Positions 1-6,789 of a DNA stretch of 12,828 nucleotides are shown in pieces; within the stretch, counting starts at the first letter, position 1, and each line of letters begins with the position of its first letter. Position numbers and translations under genes: made by a program. The notes beneath the pieces are model-generated. The model was given only the letters and a program-made list of their open reading frames with translations. It searched no databases and had not been told where the DNA came from. This DNA is from Comamonadaceae bacterium (GTDB lineage: Bacteria > Pseudomonadota > Gammaproteobacteria > Burkholderiales > Burkholderiaceae_C). The DNA is taken from positions 1-12,828 of the forward strand of contig CANBQX010000044.1 in assembly GCA_947371775.1 (NCBI GenBank), in the 5' to 3' direction.

Positions 1-22
1 TGCATGGAACTCCAATAGGCAG

Positions 23-949
23 TCAGGGGAGAAGCGCAACAGAGCGGGCTGGCAACCACCGTCCACCAAATACGTTCAATAGCAAGCCAGCCATCAGCAA
101 TGCGCCGCCGGCCAAATGCACAGCCTGCAGCGCTTCCCCAAAAATGACCCAACCACTGCTCAGACCGACCAGGGGCACCAGCAGGCTGAAAGGCGCCACG
201 CGGTTGGCGGGGTAACGCTGCAACATGCGCGTCCACACGCCATAGCCAAACAAGGTCGCGCCCCACGACAGGTAGGCCAGCGCCAGCACCGAGGACAGCT
301 GGAAATTCAGCAACGCCTCCTGGATGGCTTGCGGGCCTTCAAGCCAAAGAGAGAGCATCAAAAATGGCACGGGTGGTACCAGACTGGCCCAGACCACAAA
401 GGCCTGCTGGTTGAATGGCGCAAAGCGCGCCAACTTGCGTGTCACGATGTTGCCTGCCGCCCACATCAGCGCAGCGGCCACGGTCAATGCAAATCCAAGC
501 AGCGGCATGCTGAGCCCATGTGCGCTGCCAATCAGCACCAAGCCTGCACCGGCCAACACCAAGCCCGCGAGCTGGTTGAGCTGCCACCGCTCCTGCAGCC
601 AGAGTGCCGCAAACACCAGGGTGAAGAAGGCCTGTGACTGCAAGACCAAAGACGCCAGACCCGAAGGCATACCCACGTGGATGGCAGAAAACAAAAATGC
701 AAATTGCCCGACCGAGATAGTGAGGCCGTAGGCGAGGTACCAGCGCAGCGGGACTTTGGGCGCCTTGAAAAAAAGCAGCGCGGGAAATGCCGCCAACATG
801 AAGCGCAAAGCGCCCAACAGCAGCGGCGGCACACCCGCCACGCCAATCTTGATGGCCGCGAAGTTCATGCCCCACACCAGCACCACCAGCATCAAGAGGC
901 CGAAGTCGCGCGCGCTAACAGAAGGGGAGACAGACAATGAATCGGGCAT
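23..949 (-). CDS. eamA: EamA-type drug/metabolite exporter (O-acetylserine/cysteine exporter-like)
   Basis: A 308-residue inner-membrane transporter of the EamA/DMT superfamily, built as two tandem five-helix EamA repeats (about residues 15-140 and 150-290). The order of motifs (VVLVWGMNF near residue 22, IKIGVAGVPPLLL, PKVPL, YGLTIS, QFAFLFSAI, GMPSGLASLVLQSQAFFT, then RVAPFSLLVPLVGL in the second repeat) closely follows my recollection of E. coli EamA, which exports O-acetylserine and cysteine; the substrate here is inferred from that likeness only. I chose the ATG at 949 because the reading frame extends to 1084 but the extra N-terminal residues are polar, unlike the family, and would overlap the end of the upstream kinase gene. 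No good Shine-Dalgarno is visible before 949. It lies 22 nt downstream of the kinase/Usp gene on the same strand, so it is probably the last gene of that operon. Its stop is 22 nt from the window edge; bases 1-22 hold nothing recognisable. Confidence 0.85.
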   Translation of the reverse strand: MPDSLSVSPSVSARDFGLLMLVVLVWGMNFAAIKIGVAGVPPLLLGALRFMLAAFPALLFFKAPKVPLRWYLAYGLTISVGQFAFLFSAIHVGMPSGLASLVLQSQAFFTLVFAALWLQERWQLNQLAGLVLAGAGLVLIGSAHGLSMPLLGFALTVAAALMWAAGNIVTRKLARFAPFNQQAFVVWASLVPPVPFLMLSLWLEGPQAIQEALLNFQLSSVLALAYLSWGATLFGYGVWTRMLQRYPANRVAPFSLLVPLVGLSSGWVIFGEALQAVHLAGGALLMAGLLLNVFGGRWLPARSVALLP

Positions 950-971
950 GGAAGCCCACGAGTATCCCCTA

Positions 972-2537
972 CTATCCCAACGGCCCCAGATCGTCGCCGT
1001 ACAGACTGGAGCCAGGGCCCCGCGCTTCGTGGCGAGCCTCCTCGTCCAGCTCGCCCGCTGGTTTGAGTTCAGCGAGCTGTTCAAACGGCAGCGCCTGCTT
1101 GACCAGGATCACGGTGCAGGGCGCATCCATTGCTACTTTGATGGGGACAGTCGCTACAAAGCGCTGGGTCTTCAGACCGTGCGTGGCCGCCCCCATCACA
1201 ATCACGCTGACCTGGTTGCCGTGGGCATAGTCGAGCAAAGCCTTGGCCACATCACCAGACTCCAGCACATGGCAAGAAGTTTGGTGCCCCGGATGGTCCA
1301 GCGGCTGGGCCCATTGGTGCAACTGTGTGAGGTAGCGGCGGTGCAACTGGGTTTCGCTGCGCTCCTCATGGGTGCTGCTGCTCAAGCTGCTGGGGATCAC
1401 CGTCACGCAGGCCAGGCGGGCGCCCGGACGGGTGCCCAAAGACCGTGCCACCGCTTGGCGCAGCGAATACAAGGTCGCATCGGTGGCGTCGCGGTAAGGC
1501 ACGGCCACCATCACGATGGGCACTTCCTCAATTTGTTGGGCGGGCAAGGGACTGGGCTGGTAATGCATGCCCGCAGCCCTGATCCAGCGCTTGAAATGGG
1601 TGCGAAACGGTGTGGGCTCGGTGTTGGTGCCCCGTGCGGTGACGTGCACTTGCGTGGGGTGCGACAGGTCAAAGGCCAGCAAGGCTGCAGATGCATAGCG
1701 CTTGGCCGCCTCCGGCTCCAGGCAGCGCAGCACCACCTCTTGCAACCAGGCCGGCAAATCGCTGCGGCGCTTGCGGGGCGGCACCGGGTCCACCCACAGG
1801 CGCTGGCGCATACCCGCGGCCGTTTGCGGCTCGCCAAAGGGCAGCTCACCAGTGCACAGCTGGTACAGCATGACGCCAATGGCAAACACATCGCTGCGCG
1901 GGTCAGCCCGCACCCCGACCACTTGCTCAGGCGCTATCCAGGCGGGCGATCCCACGGCCTTGCGCAGCTGCTCGGCCAGCAAATCCGGGTAATGCGCGTG
2001 GTGCGACAACCCAAAATCCAGCAGCACAGCGGCGCCAAAGGCGTTCAGCGGCTGGTTCGCCGGATCTTCTTCCGAGGCCCCGGGCGCAGGCCGAAACAAC
2101 ACGTTTTGCGGCTTGAGATCCAGATGCACGGTGTTTTGCAGATGCAAGGCATGGGCCGCGCGTGCCATGGCCACGCCCAGGCGGCAGATGACCTCGACAT
2201 CCAAAGGCTGGGGGGCGTCCAGCCAATGCTGCAGCGTGCGGCCTTGGATGTACTCCATGACCAAATACGGCATGCGCTCCAAGTCGCCCGCTGCCACAAA
2301 GCGTGGCACATGGGTGCCGCTCAGCACCTGCTGGATCTGGCACTCCACTTCAAAACTCACAATGTTTTCGGCGCCGTCGCCGGTGGCCATGCGCGGCACT
2401 TTCATGGCCATGGGAAAGCCGGGATCATGGCTGCCCTGGGCATACACCACATGGTAGATGTGGGCCATGCCGCCGCTGTGAATGCACTCCCCAATGGTGA
2501 AGCCATTGAGCTCAGTGCCTGGCGTCAGCAGTTTCAT
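972..2537 (-). CDS. Ser/Thr protein kinase fused to a C-terminal universal stress protein domain
   Basis: A 521-residue soluble, two-domain protein. Residues about 12-290 form a eukaryotic-type Ser/Thr kinase: glycine loop SGGMAHIY (21-28), beta3 lysine K46 in AMKVPR, probable helix-C glutamate E65, catalytic loop HLDLKPQN (138-145), DFG 174-176, APE 202-204 and the helix-F aspartate D216. The HRD arginine is Leu139, making it a non-RD kinase, and the first and last loop glycines are His20 and Ala25. Residues about 338-481 form a Usp domain (IVMVAVPYRDATDA at its start, MDAPCTVILVK at its end), but the usual G-2x-G-9x-G(S/T) nucleotide motif is degenerate (GAATHG, 449-454, and VAT in place of the final GS). 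A charged tail follows. No transmembrane or extracellular sensor segment is seen. The start at 2537 overlaps the phosphoesterase stop (ATGA) and has a GGAG 8 nt upstream; the longer frame to 2726 is antisense-like filler. Substrates are unknown. NCBI names similar fusions bifunctional serine/threonine-protein kinase/universal stress protein. Confidence 0.93.
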   Translation of the reverse strand: MKLLTPGTELNGFTIGECIHSGGMAHIYHVVYAQGSHDPGFPMAMKVPRMATGDGAENIVSFEVECQIQQVLSGTHVPRFVAAGDLERMPYLVMEYIQGRTLQHWLDAPQPLDVEVICRLGVAMARAAHALHLQNTVHLDLKPQNVLFRPAPGASEEDPANQPLNAFGAAVLLDFGLSHHAHYPDLLAEQLRKAVGSPAWIAPEQVVGVRADPRSDVFAIGVMLYQLCTGELPFGEPQTAAGMRQRLWVDPVPPRKRRSDLPAWLQEVVLRCLEPEAAKRYASAALLAFDLSHPTQVHVTARGTNTEPTPFRTHFKRWIRAAGMHYQPSPLPAQQIEEVPIVMVAVPYRDATDATLYSLRQAVARSLGTRPGARLACVTVIPSSLSSSTHEERSETQLHRRYLTQLHQWAQPLDHPGHQTSCHVLESGDVAKALLDYAHGNQVSVIVMGAATHGLKTQRFVATVPIKVAMDAPCTVILVKQALPFEQLAELKPAGELDEEARHEARGPGSSLYGDDLGPLG

Positions 2538-3286
2538 CGACCCATCTCCAAGCGGGAGGCGAACATCTCGGGCAGACCTGCGCGCCGGATCGCGTCTGCC
2601 GCGGCCCCATGGTCGTAGTGCACGCGATGGAATGCCAGCACCTGCGCGCTGGTGTCCAGCAAGGCGTACATGGCCTGCGGATTGCCGTCGCGCGGCTGCC
2701 CCACCGAGCCGACCGTGGCCAGCCAATGCCGGTGCCGTGGCACTGGAATTGCCATGCCGGCCTGCGGTTGGAAGGGCATGAGCCGCCCCTCGGCTCCCCG
2801 GAAATACAGCGTTTGGGCATGCACATGGCCACCGAACACATAGCGCACCTGTGGCCAGGCCTGTGCGGCGTCCAGGCTGGCGGTAGCCGTAACCGCGTCG
2901 GTCACATAGCGCCAGCGCTCAGGATCATTGGCACTGGCATGCACGAGGAGCACCGTGTCGGCAGCATGGGTGAGCGGTAACTCGGCAAGCCACAGCCGCT
3001 GCGCGGGACTGAGCTGGTCGTGGGTCCATTGGGCGCCCATGTCACTCATTTTCTGAACGTCTGTTGGCGGGGTCACGGCCAAGGCATCATGGTTGCCGCG
3101 CAGCACCCACGCACCTTCGGCCTGCAGGGCCATGATGCTGTCGAGCACCTCGCAGGGCTGTGCACCGTAGCCGACCATATCGCCCAGCATTGCGAATTGT
3201 TGGGCGCCGTGGGCTCGCGCATGCGCCAAGCAGGCCTGCAGCGCTTGCAGGTTGCTATGGATGTCGGAGAGCAGCGCCAGTTTCAC
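2534..3286 (-). CDS. Calcineurin-like metallophosphoesterase (YfcE/Ap4A-hydrolase-like family)
   Basis: A 250-residue cytoplasmic phosphoesterase with every metal-binding block in order: DIHSN (D8, H10), GDMVGYG (D36), GNHD (64-67), LVHAS (H116) and GGHVHAQ (H154, H156), then GSVGQPRDG (193-201), typical of the Metallophos_2 group. This group holds phosphodiesterases and diadenosine tetraphosphatase-like enzymes; the true substrate cannot be read from sequence. The start is GTG at 3286: no in-frame ATG lies upstream, and MKLALLSDIHSN is the usual N-terminus. No strong ribosome-binding site is visible. It is the first gene of a probable operon; its TGA overlaps the ATG of the kinase/Usp gene by four bases, implying translational coupling. 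A role as the opposing activity to the kinase is possible, but the fold is also typical for small nucleotide or phosphodiester substrates. Confidence 0.9.
   Translation of the reverse strand: MKLALLSDIHSNLQALQACLAHARAHGAQQFAMLGDMVGYGAQPCEVLDSIMALQAEGAWVLRGNHDALAVTPPTDVQKMSDMGAQWTHDQLSPAQRLWLAELPLTHAADTVLLVHASANDPERWRYVTDAVTATASLDAAQAWPQVRYVFGGHVHAQTLYFRGAEGRLMPFQPQAGMAIPVPRHRHWLATVGSVGQPRDGNPQAMYALLDTSAQVLAFHRVHYDHGAAADAIRRAGLPEMFASRLEMGR
2546..2549 (-). promoter_or_regulatory. Ribosome-binding site for the kinase/Usp gene
   Basis: GGAG on the minus strand, 8 nt before the ATG at 2537 and inside the end of the metallophosphoesterase gene. It supports the 521-residue start over the longer upstream frame. 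Confidence 0.6.
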
Positions 3287-3367
3287 GGCTTGATGGTTCG
3301 CAAAAATAGGGAATCTGCATCATGCCGCATTTGCCTGACGCGACAATTTCGCGCGGCGCGTCGCTAT

Positions 3368-4213
3368 TTAGGCCAGCGTTGCCAGACCGTGCCAGCCTTC
3401 CCAGGCCATCCAGGCGGACACCAGCAGCATCAAGGCCACCGACAAATAGGGCGCCTTGTCCGCCCACTTGCCAAAACCTCCCCAATGCCGCGCAGCGTGG
3501 CGCACACTGAGCGCGGCCAAAGCCCCGGAGGCCACCATGGTGAGCGCAAGACCCAGGCTAAAGCCAAGTACCAAGGTGGCGCCCAGCGCGACTTGTTTGA
3601 GCTGAAGACACAACAAGAGCACGGTGATCGACGCAGGGCATGGAATCAAGCCCCCGGTCAGACCAAACACCACAATTTGCCCGGTGGTGACCTCTTGCCC
3701 CGCCTTGCCAAAGCGCCGCGCAATGTCATCTGCATGCGCCTGCACGTGGCTGTCCAAGGCAGGGGACGGATGAACATGGTGGTGGCCATGATCGTGATCG
3801 TGATCGTGATCGTGATCGTGATCGTGACCGTGATCGTGGTGGTCGTGGTCATGGTGGTCGTGGCCATGCACTGCGTGCCAGGTGCGCACCCCCATCCACA
3901 GCGCGGTGCCGGCAATCAGCACGCTGGAGGCCAATTGCATATAGGGCTCGCTGGTGGCGGCGTTCCAGTGCTGGCCGAAATACAGCCCGCCCATGGCCAC
4001 TGCCCAGACGACTGCAGTGTGCGACAGGGTGGCTGCCAGCCCGAGCAGCACCGCTTGGGCGACAGTGCCCCGGATGGCAATGATGAAGGCCGCCATCACC
4101 GTCTTGGAATGCCCGGGCTCCAGCCCATGCAAAGCGCCCAGGGCGACGGCACTGGGAAGAAAAAGCCAGGCGCTGGCGCCCCCTTGCTGCAACAGGCTGG
4201 ATAAGTCGTTCAT
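3368..4213 (-). CDS. rcnA: Nickel/cobalt efflux transporter, RcnA/NicO family, with His-rich loop
   Basis: A 281-residue inner-membrane protein of the NicO family (nickel/cobalt exporters such as RcnA). Diagnostic features are the HGLEPGHSKT motif (29-38) in an early helix, a second conserved block GLTGGLIPCP (184-193), about six hydrophobic helices, and a long metal-binding loop at 113-148 with 20 histidines, mostly HD repeats. Length and layout match RcnA, so export of Ni(II)/Co(II) is the natural prediction; the specific metal is inferred. It is transcribed away from rpoH, with starts 103 bp apart; a GGGGA stretch sits directly before the ATG but is too close to be an ideal Shine-Dalgarno. 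No RcnR-type repressor gene lies in the window. Downstream, 81 bp separate it from the phosphoesterase. The loop contains an in-frame hexanucleotide repeat, so its histidine count may vary between strains. Confidence 0.85.
   Translation of the reverse strand: MNDLSSLLQQGGASAWLFLPSAVALGALHGLEPGHSKTVMAAFIIAIRGTVAQAVLLGLAATLSHTAVVWAVAMGGLYFGQHWNAATSEPYMQLASSVLIAGTALWMGVRTWHAVHGHDHHDHDHHDHGHDHDHDHDHDHDHGHHHVHPSPALDSHVQAHADDIARRFGKAGQEVTTGQIVVFGLTGGLIPCPASITVLLLCLQLKQVALGATLVLGFSLGLALTMVASGALAALSVRHAARHWGGFGKWADKAPYLSVALMLLVSAWMAWEGWHGLATLA
3789..3836. repeat. Hexanucleotide tandem repeat (TGATCG x8, one variant unit)
   Basis: Six identical TGATCG units (3789-3824), one TGACCG (3825-3830) and a further TGATCG (3831-3836). 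On the minus strand it encodes alternating His and Asp (residues about 127-142) of the exporter loop. Unit length is a multiple of three, so gain or loss of units keeps the frame. Each perfect unit carries a GATC site, giving seven in 48 bp. Flanking sequence to about 3866 is an imperfect continuation of GTGGTC/GTGGCC-like units. Confidence 0.95.
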
Positions 4214-4258
4214 GTCCCCAGTGTAGATGCGTTAAATCAAGGGTTAACCAGGAGGGGA

Positions 4259-4285
4259 TTAGCACTCTTGGTCATTGAGTGCTAA
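4259..4285 (+). promoter_or_regulatory. CIRCE operator (HrcA-binding site) of rpoH
   Basis: A perfect inverted repeat TTAGCACTC-N9-GAGTGCTAA, identical to the CIRCE consensus recognised by the heat-shock repressor HrcA. It ends 31 nt before the rpoH start at 4317. HrcA with GroEL normally represses groESL or dnaK operons; CIRCE in front of rpoH has, as I recall, been reported for betaproteobacteria by comparative genomics. hrcA itself is not in the window. The site is also only 45 bp from the start of the divergent exporter gene. Confidence 0.96.
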
Positions 4286-4288
4286 TAT
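4259..4288 (+). promoter_or_regulatory. Possible sigma-70 promoter of rpoH overlapping CIRCE
   Basis: TTAGCA (4259-4264) and TAATAT (4283-4288), spaced 18 bp, each match the -35/-10 consensus at four of six positions. Transcription would start near 4295, giving a leader of roughly 22 nt. Both hexamers overlap the CIRCE arms, which fits repression by blocking RNA polymerase. This is a motif guess, not proof of a promoter. Confidence 0.4.
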
Positions 4289-4303
4289 TCAATCCATGGA
4301 CAC

Positions 4304-4309
4304 AAGGAG
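4304..4309 (+). promoter_or_regulatory. Ribosome-binding site deciding the rpoH start
   Basis: AAGGAG, 7 nt before the ATG at 4317. It selects this start over the in-frame TTG at 4275 (inside the CIRCE element) and the ATG at 4296, neither of which has such a site. Confidence 0.8.
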
Positions 4310-4316
4310 TGCTGCA

Positions 4317-5255
4317 ATGTCTTATGCAATCGGAACAACTACCGCGCTGGCCCCGGCCAATCCCTGGTCATTGGTGCCGTCGCTGGGCAATTTGGACGCT
4401 TATATTTCTGCGGCGAATCGCATGCCCATGCTGACGCTCGAAGAAGAGCAGCGCTTCGCACGCCAATTCAAGGACAACAACGACCTGGAAGCCGCCGGAA
4501 AGCTGGTGCTCTCGCACTTGCGCCTGGTGGTGTCGGTGGCGCGCCAGTACCTGGGCTACGGTCTGGCCCACGGGGACCTGATCCAAGAAGGCAACGTCGG
4601 CCTCATGAAGGCGGTCAAGCGCTTTGACCCCGACCAGGGCGTGCGTTTGGTGAGCTACGCGCTGCACTGGATCAAGGCCGAAATCCATGAATACATCCTG
4701 AAAAACTGGCGCATGGTCAAGGTGGCCACCACCAAGGCGCAGCGCAAGCTGTTTTTCAACCTGCGCTCCATGAAGCAGCGCTTCAAATCCGACGACGCTG
4801 CGGCCGACTTGGGAACGCACCGCGACACGCTCAACCCCGAACAGGTGGACGCGATGGCGCGTGAGCTCAACGTCAAACCCGAAGAAGTGCTGGAGATGGA
4901 AACCCGGCTCTCGGGCGGTGACGTGTTGCTCGACCCGACGGCTTCTGAAGACGGAGAAGACGCCTTCGGCCCGATCGCCTACCTCACCGACAGCAACCAT
5001 GAGCCGTTGGCCATGATCGAGGCACACCGCCGCGATGTGCTGGCATCGGACGGTATCGCCAGTGCACTGGACACCTTGGACGCACGCAGCCGCCGCATTG
5101 TGGAAGAGCGCTGGCTCAAAGTGAACGACGACAACTCAGGCGGCATGACGCTGCACGACCTCGCCGCCGAATACGGCGTCAGTGCCGAACGCATCCGCCA
5201 GATCGAAGTGGCGGCCATGAAGAAGATGAAAACGGCGCTGGTCGACTACGCCTGA
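4317..5255 (+). CDS. rpoH: RNA polymerase heat-shock sigma factor RpoH (sigma-32)
   Basis: A 312-residue sigma-70 family factor that directs RNA polymerase to heat-shock promoters. Region 1.2 (about 22-55) leads into region 2 with SHLRLVVSVARQY (66-78), GDLIQEGNVGLMKAVKRFDP (86-105) and the -10-recognition segment YALHWIKAEIHEYILKN (114-130). The sigma-32 signature, the RpoH box QRKLFFNLR, is at 142-150. Region 4 (about 250-305) ends in the helix-turn-helix MTLHDLAAEYGVSAERIRQIE that binds the -35 element. Start chosen at 4317 from the AAGGAG site. It is expressed under a perfect CIRCE, so HrcA probably adds a second layer to the usual sigma-32 control by chaperones and proteolysis. It converges on sco with six bases between the stop codons, and I see no terminator in that gap. 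Confidence 0.97.
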   Translation: MSYAIGTTTALAPANPWSLVPSLGNLDAYISAANRMPMLTLEEEQRFARQFKDNNDLEAAGKLVLSHLRLVVSVARQYLGYGLAHGDLIQEGNVGLMKAVKRFDPDQGVRLVSYALHWIKAEIHEYILKNWRMVKVATTKAQRKLFFNLRSMKQRFKSDDAAADLGTHRDTLNPEQVDAMARELNVKPEEVLEMETRLSGGDVLLDPTASEDGEDAFGPIAYLTDSNHEPLAMIEAHRRDVLASDGIASALDTLDARSRRIVEERWLKVNDDNSGGMTLHDLAAEYGVSAERIRQIEVAAMKKMKTALVDYA

Positions 5256-5261
5256 TCCCGC

Positions 5262-5870
5262 CTACTTGAGCATCAGCTGCGCGATATCGGCGGCTAGCAC
5301 CTGCGCCCCACTGCCGTAGCGGGTGAACAAGCGCAGTTGGCCCTGCGTGTCATAGACATAGCTACCCGCAGAATGGTCCATGGTGTAGCTGCTGGCGCTG
5401 GCGCCCGCTACCTTTTTGTAATAGATCTTGAACTCCTTGGCGACGGCTTCCAGTTCTCCGGGCGTCGGGCGCAAGGCCAAAAAGCTGGCGTCAAAATTCG
5501 CCATGTACGCTTTGAGCAACTCAGGTGTATCGCGCTCCGGGTCGACGGTGACAAACAAGGCTTGCAGGCGGTCGCCGTCCTTGCCCAGCAGCTGCTTCAC
5601 CTCGACCAGTTCGGCCAGTGTCGTAGGGCAAACGTCCGGGCATTGGGTGTAACCAAAAAATACCACCACCACCTTGCCCGCAAAGTCCGACAAATGCCGC
5701 ACCAGTCCATTGTGGTCGGCCAGGGCCACCGTCTTGCCGTAGTCGGCGCCGGTGATGTCAATGGAGCTGAACACCGCTTTTTTCTCTCCGCAGGCCGCCA
5801 GGCTTCCCAGCATCAGAGAGGCCGCGGCGAGTGCGAGCAGCGCGTTGAGCAATCGGCGAATAGAGTTCAT
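5262..5870 (-). CDS. sco: SCO1/SenC copper chaperone lipoprotein for cytochrome c oxidase
   Basis: A 202-residue periplasmic lipoprotein of the SCO1/SenC family, which delivers or reduces copper for the CuA centre of subunit II. A signal peptide with lipobox LAAC (modified cysteine C27) is followed by a thioredoxin-like fold with the copper ligands C77 and C81 in CPDVC and H166 in TMDHSAG. Other family marks are VVFFGYTQCPDVCPTTL and VTVDPERDTPE. The start at 5870 gives this signal peptide and overlaps the ctaB stop by four bases (ATGA), so translation is probably coupled to ctaB. The frame is open further upstream to 6212, but that stretch lies over ctaB and has no family resemblance. It is the last gene of the cta cluster. 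Confidence 0.95.
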   Translation of the reverse strand: MNSIRRLLNALLALAAASLMLGSLAACGEKKAVFSSIDITGADYGKTVALADHNGLVRHLSDFAGKVVVVFFGYTQCPDVCPTTLAELVEVKQLLGKDGDRLQALFVTVDPERDTPELLKAYMANFDASFLALRPTPGELEAVAKEFKIYYKKVAGASASSYTMDHSAGSYVYDTQGQLRLFTRYGSGAQVLAADIAQLMLK

Positions 5871-6778
5871 AGCAGGTAATGGTCCAGCAGCAACGCGGCA
5901 AACAAGGCGCTTAAATGAATCAAAGAAAAACGAAAGGTCTTGCGTGCCAGCGCATCGGAGTAGTCGCGCATCAACTGCCATGCGTACCCGCAGAATCCCA
6001 GACTCAACACCACCGCAGACGCCAAATACAGCCACGAGCTCATACCCAGCATAAAAGGCAAGAGGCAGGCGGCAAACAAGACCCAGGTGTAGAGCACTAT
6101 CTGCAGCCGGGTGAATTCGCTGCCATGTGTGACGGGGAGCATGGGCAAGCCTGATTTGCGGTAATCCTCGACGCGGTACAGCGCCAGCGCCCAAAAGTGC
6201 GGAGGCGTCCATAAAAAGATGATGAGAAACAAGACCAAGGCCTCGGGCCCCACATCACCGGTCATCGCCGCCCAGCCGAGCACCGGCGGCATGGCGCCCG
6301 ACGCGCCACCGATCACAATGTTTTGCGGGGTCAGGGGTTTGAGAATGACGGTGTAAATCACCGCATAGCCCACAAACGTTGCAAAGGTCAACCACATGGT
6401 CAGCGGGTTGACCCACCAGTACAGCAGGGCCGAGCCTGCCGTTGCCAAAATCGCAGAAAACAGCAATGTTTGTGTGTTGGTCAGCTCCCCGCGCGCTGTG
6501 GGACGCCACGCGGTGCGTTTCATCTTGGCATCAATGCCCTGCTCCACGATGCAGTTAAAAGCCGCTGCAGCCGCTGCAACCAACCAAATGCCCAGACATG
6601 CACGCGCCGCCAAACCGACTTGGTCCCAGGACGGCACGCCAGGCACTGCCAAGACCATGCCGATCAGGGCGCAGAAAACGATGAGTTGAATGACGCGTGG
6701 CTTGGTCAGCGCATTGAACTGGCGCAGCACCGACAGGGTCGGTGCTGCGGGTGTGGGGTCGGGAGTGGAAGCAGTCAC
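5867..6778 (-). CDS. ctaB: Protoheme IX farnesyltransferase (heme O synthase)
   Basis: A 303-residue polytopic membrane prenyltransferase of the UbiA superfamily (CtaB/CyoE/Cox10). It adds a farnesyl group to heme B to make heme O, the substrate of the adjacent CtaA. Seen motifs: LTKPRVIQLIVFCALIG near the N-terminus; NCIVEQGIDAKMKRTAWRP (75-93), the family's polyprenyl-diphosphate/metal-binding block with D83 and K85-R88; and YRVEDYRKSGLPMLPV in a later loop. About eight to nine hydrophobic helices are present. The start is GTG at 6778, 11 nt after the ctaA stop; that gap is a perfect 12-bp palindrome (GAAAGTACTTTC, 6779-6790) with no clear Shine-Dalgarno. The stop overlaps the sco start. 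Synonym cyoE. Confidence 0.96.
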   Translation of the reverse strand: MTASTPDPTPAAPTLSVLRQFNALTKPRVIQLIVFCALIGMVLAVPGVPSWDQVGLAARACLGIWLVAAAAAAFNCIVEQGIDAKMKRTAWRPTARGELTNTQTLLFSAILATAGSALLYWWVNPLTMWLTFATFVGYAVIYTVILKPLTPQNIVIGGASGAMPPVLGWAAMTGDVGPEALVLFLIIFLWTPPHFWALALYRVEDYRKSGLPMLPVTHGSEFTRLQIVLYTWVLFAACLLPFMLGMSSWLYLASAVVLSLGFCGYAWQLMRDYSDALARKTFRFSLIHLSALFAALLLDHYLL

Positions 6779-6789
6779 GAAAGTACTTT

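Noticed and set aside
950..1084. N-terminal extension of the EamA-type exporter
   Set aside because: The extra 45 residues are polar and overlap the end of the kinase gene; the family begins near the Met at 949.
756..2618. A 620-codon open frame on the plus strand opposite the kinase/Usp gene
   Set aside because: It is a GC-driven antisense shadow: the product is rich in Gln, Arg, His and Ala with no recognisable domain, while the minus strand encodes a clear two-domain protein.
3337..3364. GC-rich inverted repeat (GACGCG/CGCGTC) between the exporter and phosphoesterase genes
   Set aside because: The loop is long, pairing is ambiguous and no T-run follows, so it cannot be called a terminator from sequence.
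3020..4204. A 394-codon plus-strand frame across the exporter and phosphoesterase genes
   Set aside because: Antisense to two well-supported genes; the Val/Ile dipeptide run is just the reverse reading of the HD repeat.
4275..4316. Longer rpoH starting at TTG 4275 or ATG 4296
   Set aside because: The TTG lies inside the CIRCE and neither start has a ribosome-binding site, whereas AAGGAG is well placed for ATG 4317.
4368..5027. A 219-codon minus-strand frame inside rpoH
   Set aside because: Antisense shadow of conserved sigma-factor codons; no ribosome-binding site or family likeness.
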